Of a stretch of DNA of 64,000 bases, positions 59,590 through 64,000 are shown piece by piece. Origin of the DNA: Hofstenia miamia. Taxonomy: Eukaryota > Xenacoelomorpha > Acoela > Hofsteniidae. Positions within the stretch are counted from its first letter, which is position 1. Each line of letters opens with the position of its first letter. The notes under the pieces are model-generated. The model ran no database searches. It was not told the DNA's origin and saw nothing but the letters and a program-made list of their open reading frames with translations. A program made the translations under genes and the position numbers. The stretch lies in assembly GCA_900660155.1 (NCBI GenBank), contig CABFPE010000046.1:149783-213782 (forward strand). The letters run 5' to 3'.

Positions 59590-60990
59590 TTTCAGAAAAA
59601 ATTATTCAACATCAGACGCACTTATACAAACGACAGAAAAATGGAGAACACTATTAGACTCTAATAAATTTGTTGCTATTGCCTGTCTTGACCTCTCAAA
59701 AGCATTCGATTCTATTAACCATGATATATTAATAAGAAAATTAAAAAATATTGGTTTTTCTCTTAACAGTGCTCACCTTATATCTAATTACTTAAGTAAT
59801 AGACTTCAGTGAGTTAAATTAAATGATACTTTTTCAAATTGGTTGTCTGTCAATAATGGTGTACCTCAAGGAACCATACTAGGTCCCCTGCTATTTAATA
59901 TTTATGTGAATGACATGAGGGAAATTACTGACTGCGAAATAACACAATACGCCGATGATACATCTATTTACTGTGGAAATAAATCCTTAGATAAAGCTGT
60001 AAAAGTTATTGAATCGAATTGTATAAAATTGAGCAACTATTTTAACATGCATAGATTGCGTATTAATACGAAAAAAACTGAATTTTGCATAATGCAACCT
60101 TTTAGAAAAAAAACGGACATCTCCGACTATTCAATTAATTTCAATAATTCATCTGTTATACCTGTTAATAAGTTTAAATATCTAGGAGTAATAATAGATT
60201 CAAATCTTAATTTCACGTCGCAAATAAATACTATTATTAAAAAAATGGCTATAGGTATTAGAAAGATATCCCATGTTTCCCAACAGTTACCCCCAATTGC
60301 AGTAATTCAAATGTTTCATGCATTTGTTATGAGTAATTTAAACTATGCTAATATCTTATATACTAATGTACACAGCCAAATGTTAAAAAAGCTTCGAGTT
60401 CAACTAAAATGGGCATTAAATGTTTGTAATAAAAACTCTTCTAAAACAAAAGAATATATTTCTAAATCTATTCTTTTTCCACAAGAGTTAATTATTTACA
60501 ATATTATTATTTATTTCTTCAAATTCATAAAGAAAATACCACCCTACAACGAGATATCATTCTCATTTTCGACAGATTGTCTGAAGCAAAATAAACGAAC
60601 AAAAAACTACTCACGTGTTAAATTTAATAAAAATATCATGAGTCAATCCTTTATTAATACTGCAATTTATAACTGGAATATATTGCCAAAAGAAATGAAA
60701 ATAATAGACAACCTTAAAAAATTCAAAAAAGAATTAAAATTATTATTTCTCAAACAAAAGTTTATATCAGGTAGATCATGGATAGGATTTAAATTTTATA
60801 ATAACGATTATACAATAAATCGAAATTAGTAAGCTATCCGTAGTCAGTGTATTTTTTAGTCAGTGTTGTTTTATTTATTTCATTTTTGTTATTATTCATT
60901 TTTTTTGTACATAGTAGTTAATGACGCTATTCATTTGAAATATCAGTAAAATATTGTAAAAAAATTCAAATGAATATAGATTATCTTATC
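59590..60990 (+). mobile_element. Jockey/CR1-like retrotransposon copy with intact 3' end
   Basis: RT from FGFRKNYSTSDAL onward, the C-terminal domain, a 3' UTR and a terminal (TTATC)n tail at about 60974-60996. The tail confirms this as the natural 3' end. An in-frame TGA at 59810-59812 (CAG-TGA-GTT where the other copy has CAA-AGA-GTT) breaks the ORF between motifs. Confidence 0.85.
59594..60829 (+). pseudogene. Reverse transcriptase with C-terminal domain, one stop codon
   Basis: Motifs: AIACLDLSKAFDSINHDILI, NNGVPQGTILGPLLFNIYVN, ITQYADDTSIYCGNK, FKYLGVIIDSNLNF. The C-terminal region follows, with QLKWALNVCNKNSS, NTAIYNWNILPKEMK and KFISGRSWIGFKF, absent from the copy at 52-54 kb. It is open from 59813 to TAG at 60827-60829. 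Only the TGA at 59810 interrupts it within the conserved part. Confidence 0.88.
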
Positions 60991-61215
60991 TTATCTTAAT
61001 TTGAAAATTTAACAGATGTTCTACAGTAGTGTAGTGGAGGGGCTGCTCAGACCACCTTGCTATATTCGATTGTGGATCCAGCCCCTTGTTAAAGTTATAT
61101 TGCGGTGTGGGGTTTTTATTTTATTTTTTCAGAAATTTAATTTTATCAAAATATACTATAAACATTCAGAACTCAGTTTTGGAGCCCCCTTATTAATTAT
61201 TTAGGAGTACAGCCC

Positions 61216-61266
61216 TAGTGTTCCATAGGGAACAATTTTAAAACCCTTTATTTTTTAATATACACA
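61216..61266 (+). mobile_element. Tiny RT remnant
   Basis: gtgttccatagggaacaatt followed by ttaaaaccctttattttttaat is a decayed version of the GVPQGTILGPLLFNI coding block (compare 59860-59910). It is only about 50 bases, so the call rests on the base-by-base match. Confidence 0.45.
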
Positions 61267-62507
61267 ATAGGGGAAAGAGGGTTAGGACTTATAAAAAAAC
61301 TGATTTGGAATGTACTTAAATGAACAATTTTGTAAAGTTCATTTATGAATTTCACTATTGAAGCTATGTATCTGAACTTTCTAATTTGAGATGCAGAACT
61401 TCCAAAAAATTGAAATTTATTAGTTGCCTAAGGCTAGAACTAAAAATGAAAACTTACTCTCTAGATGCTTTTAGAAAAAATCAATTGTGTTAAAGCTTCA
61501 TAAGTGGAATGAATTTGTTTTATTCATTATATTGGATATCTGAATTATATTTTGCAGCAAATTTCTGTGTTTAACTGTATTTATTGCTTCAATATTTTTA
61601 AGTATTAAAAATTCTCAGGCCGTCATTATTAAAGTAGGGCTTAAACTAACTTGAAATCGATAGGCAATCGTGTATATTCGTAGAGCTATCCAATTGAAGT
61701 ATATGCTGAGATCTGCTCCTGTCTGTTCTACCATATATACATTATGACAATGTTCATTAACCAATATCTTGATTACCCCAATTTAGAAATTGCATAGCCT
61801 ATCAGAAGAAAATTATAATCAAGCACTTCAAATTAGAGATAAGCACTACAGGTTTTGTAAAATTATTTCCACCAGAGAGAAAAAAACTACGCCGCTAGCA
61901 ATCGCAATGTCGTTTTTACCACAAACGACCGCAATAAATGAAATTTTACGGGGGTTTACCGCAACAATGCCGATTTTTATCTTCGTATGAAAAGATAAAT
62001 ATTTCCTGAATTGCATTTTAGAGTTATGGATCATTGTAGAAAAGCTTAGAGACATTTTCTTAGGTAATTTTCATTTCATTCAATTTTATTAGAGTAGTAT
62101 CAAATTTTCCATGAAATATGTAAAAATTACTTTTAATATTTTGTATGTGAAATCTCTTAGTTTTGCTTCAGAAACTGTATTTTTGAGAAATACTTAGAGA
62201 TCTTAAATCTTAGAGCAGAACACATTATCTGTATAACTTTTATTCCACCGCAATTTGTTTAAATTCTACAGCTAACCACCCCAATGGTGTAAATCGCTAC
62301 CGCGGTATATTACCGCACCGCACTAATCTCTACTTCAAATAAATATTCGAGAAGTGAAATTTTGTCAAAATATTTTTTTGCTTTAAACTCCCATGGAATG
62401 TTATTAAAGTTATTAGAAACTTTATGTTTAATGTGTTGAAAGTTGAATTGAAAAATTCATTGTTGAAGTACTATTCCCGGGAATATCATTAGTGTATTTC
62501 AACTACT
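61267..62507. other. Spacer upstream of the beta-helix gene
   Basis: No recognised element. It contains patches with repeated taccgc words (61895-61970 and 62285-62325). No TATA box or other promoter element stands out against the AT-rich background. Confidence 0.45.
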
Positions 62508-63884
62508 ATGATACTTTTCCTTACTGTATTATACATTGACTTTCAAATATCCACACCTACTGCACAAATTTGTTCCAAAAAGGATATAGCAGGCATAGAT
62601 GAAGCTTGGGAGATTAATTGTTTGTTAAAAGAGGATCTGCATTTAACTGCAAACAACACAACAATCAAAGTTATTGGAATTAAAAGTGGTGCTCAATTCA
62701 GTTGGGCTGCATTTGGTTCTAGAACTTTCACAAGTCAAAAGCACTTAATTTTTGAAAATCTAGCATTTTATTCAGAAAGGTTTCAAAAACTATATACGAA
62801 AAGTCTTTCGTTTGTTAACGCTAAAATCCAATTAGGAAAATATCAAGTTAATATGATTAATAAGAAATTTCCAGAATGCAATTTAATTATCCGATTTTGT
62901 GAAATAACAAATATTTATAAATCGGTTTACAACCCTGCAACACCATTCATTTATTACTGCGCTTATACTGAGGTTACAATTACAGATACCAAAATTTTCA
63001 ATGTTAATGATCGTAGCGAGCTTTTTAAACTCAGAGGCTCAAAAAAGAATATTGTTCACTTTGAAAACAATTTGATTGAAAATAATAACAAACTTACATC
63101 CTTACTAAATTGTACAAATTCACAGATTTTTTTCAGAAAAAATATAATTAAATATAACAGAAATATTAAAGAAATTCTGTCATCTTTCAAAAGCGATATT
63201 GTGCTGGAAGAAAATATCTTTTCATTCAACGTGAAATTTGAAAATATTATCAAGATATTAAATAATCCCCAAGATAACCTGTCGGCTTCAATTATCAACA
63301 ATGTTTTCCAGCGCAATGTGGGAGTTCAACTGATGTCATTGGAAAATATGAGATCAGTTAAAGTTCAGAATAATGTATATGAATTGAACATGCTAAAAAG
63401 TGAATTTATAGTTTTATTTAATGCTACTGCAATAACAATGGAAAGTGAAAGTTACAGAATGAATCACGTGGTGAATTACTTTAACTTTAGTGCTGCAAAA
63501 AATGTTCATTTTTCTAATAGCAAGTTTGTGTACAATTACATGGATTCAAGTAAAAGATGTCCCTTCGTAAATAACGGGAGCTGGTTGAATGCTACATTGT
63601 CTAACGTTACAATTTCATCATTTAAAAATGTCTTGAAGTATTTTAATGTTTCTACTGAAATTTGTCCAAACCTCAATGTGACACATAACATAAATGATTG
63701 TCCCACCGATTATAAAAAATACTATAAAATCACTATGGCCATCGTTATCACTATATTAACGGCATTCATATTATATTGGTTGAAATCTAAACGACAAAAG
63801 ACCATGAACAGATTGACGCAAACGTATAGTTTATTGTCTGGGACGCCTGAACCACAATATGATTTACCTTATGAAGATAGATGA
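62508..63884 (+). CDS. Intronless type I membrane protein with predicted beta-helix ectodomain (458 aa)
   Basis: It starts with ATG at 62508 because this gives an N-terminal signal peptide (MILFLTVLYIDF, about residues 1-19) and no earlier in-frame Met follows an upstream stop. Residues 20-405 hold about 11 N-glycosylation sequons and 9 cysteines. Residues about 75-375 show repeats of 20-25 residues: HFENNLIENNN, FFRKNIIKYNRN, LEENIFSFN, IINNVFQRN, VQNNVYELN, FSNSKFVYN. That is the NNxIxxN turn pattern of right-handed parallel beta-helices (pectate-lyase-like fold). TM is residues 408-425 (ITMAIVITILTAFILYWL), then KSKRQK and a 33-residue tail with YSLL and YDLP tyrosine motifs. I do not recognise the family. 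No catalytic residues of pectin lyases are evident, so a receptor or adhesion role is only a guess. Confidence 0.8.
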   Translation: MILFLTVLYIDFQISTPTAQICSKKDIAGIDEAWEINCLLKEDLHLTANNTTIKVIGIKSGAQFSWAAFGSRTFTSQKHLIFENLAFYSERFQKLYTKSLSFVNAKIQLGKYQVNMINKKFPECNLIIRFCEITNIYKSVYNPATPFIYYCAYTEVTITDTKIFNVNDRSELFKLRGSKKNIVHFENNLIENNNKLTSLLNCTNSQIFFRKNIIKYNRNIKEILSSFKSDIVLEENIFSFNVKFENIIKILNNPQDNLSASIINNVFQRNVGVQLMSLENMRSVKVQNNVYELNMLKSEFIVLFNATAITMESESYRMNHVVNYFNFSAAKNVHFSNSKFVYNYMDSSKRCPFVNNGSWLNATLSNVTISSFKNVLKYFNVSTEICPNLNVTHNINDCPTDYKKYYKITMAIVITILTAFILYWLKSKRQKTMNRLTQTYSLLSGTPEPQYDLPYEDR

Positions 63885-63976
63885 AAGGATTCCTTTAATA
63901 ACTCTGAGATGACATTATGCTGAAAATTTGTATATTTTTCAAAAAATTATATCATTCAATTATATATTGCATAAGC

Positions 63977-64000
63977 ATATATATATATATATATATATAT
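63977..64000. repeat. (AT)n microsatellite at window edge
   Basis: TA run continuing to the last base of the window, 93 bases after the beta-helix stop codon. Confidence 0.95.

Noticed and set aside
1-64000. CRISPR arrays, prokaryotic operons, rRNA genes
   Set aside because: No regularly spaced repeats, no rRNA-like sequence; the gene structure is clearly eukaryotic.

Overview
This is an AT-rich (roughly two-thirds A+T) stretch of an animal nuclear genome. Coding sequence is split into short exons with GT donors and almost uniformly TTTAG acceptors. Receptor-type domains (YWTD propellers, EGF, a GPCR fragment) and many decayed transposons also point to a metazoan. Single N bases at 21876, 25510 and 25999 show a draft assembly. 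The species cannot be named from the sequence; an invertebrate is likely.

Regions. 1-7.0 kb: no gene recognised; it holds a decayed mariner-like end, a 272-bp tandem duplication and a dispersed repeat. 7.1-48.9 kb: one large plus-strand gene whose 5' end is missing. I joined 23 exons by splice sites and phase into one open frame of about 1,483 residues. The order is four YWTD beta-propellers, each followed by an EGF-like module, then a Ser/Thr/Asn-rich stalk, one transmembrane helix and a tail of about 150 residues. This is the layout of LRP5/6 (Arrow), the Wnt co-receptor, but with no LDLR-A repeats and no PPPSP motifs in the tail. Its introns contain a GPCR TM6-TM7 terminal exon (21.4-21.7 kb), a tRNA-like sequence and a non-LTR ORF fragment (24.5-24.9 kb), a probable assembly duplication (25.2-26.3 kb), and a 3.2-kb P-element-like transposon with complex ends (34.7-37.9 kb) that carries a nested 356-bp MITE.

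48.9-61.3 kb is a graveyard of transposons. It holds at least five fragments of one jockey/CR1-like non-LTR family, one of them split by a Penelope-like GIY-YIG fragment with hammerhead-like motifs in inverted arrangement. It also holds an internally deleted mariner and a degenerate copy of a multicopy animal ORF family with WAPH and IWREP motifs. 62.5-63.9 kb: an intact intronless gene for a 458-residue single-pass membrane protein whose ectodomain looks like a right-handed parallel beta-helix. I do not recognise its family; it is the best candidate for something undescribed.

Only two units look functional: the LRP5/6-like receptor and the beta-helix membrane protein. All exon joins are inferred by eye and have no transcript support.
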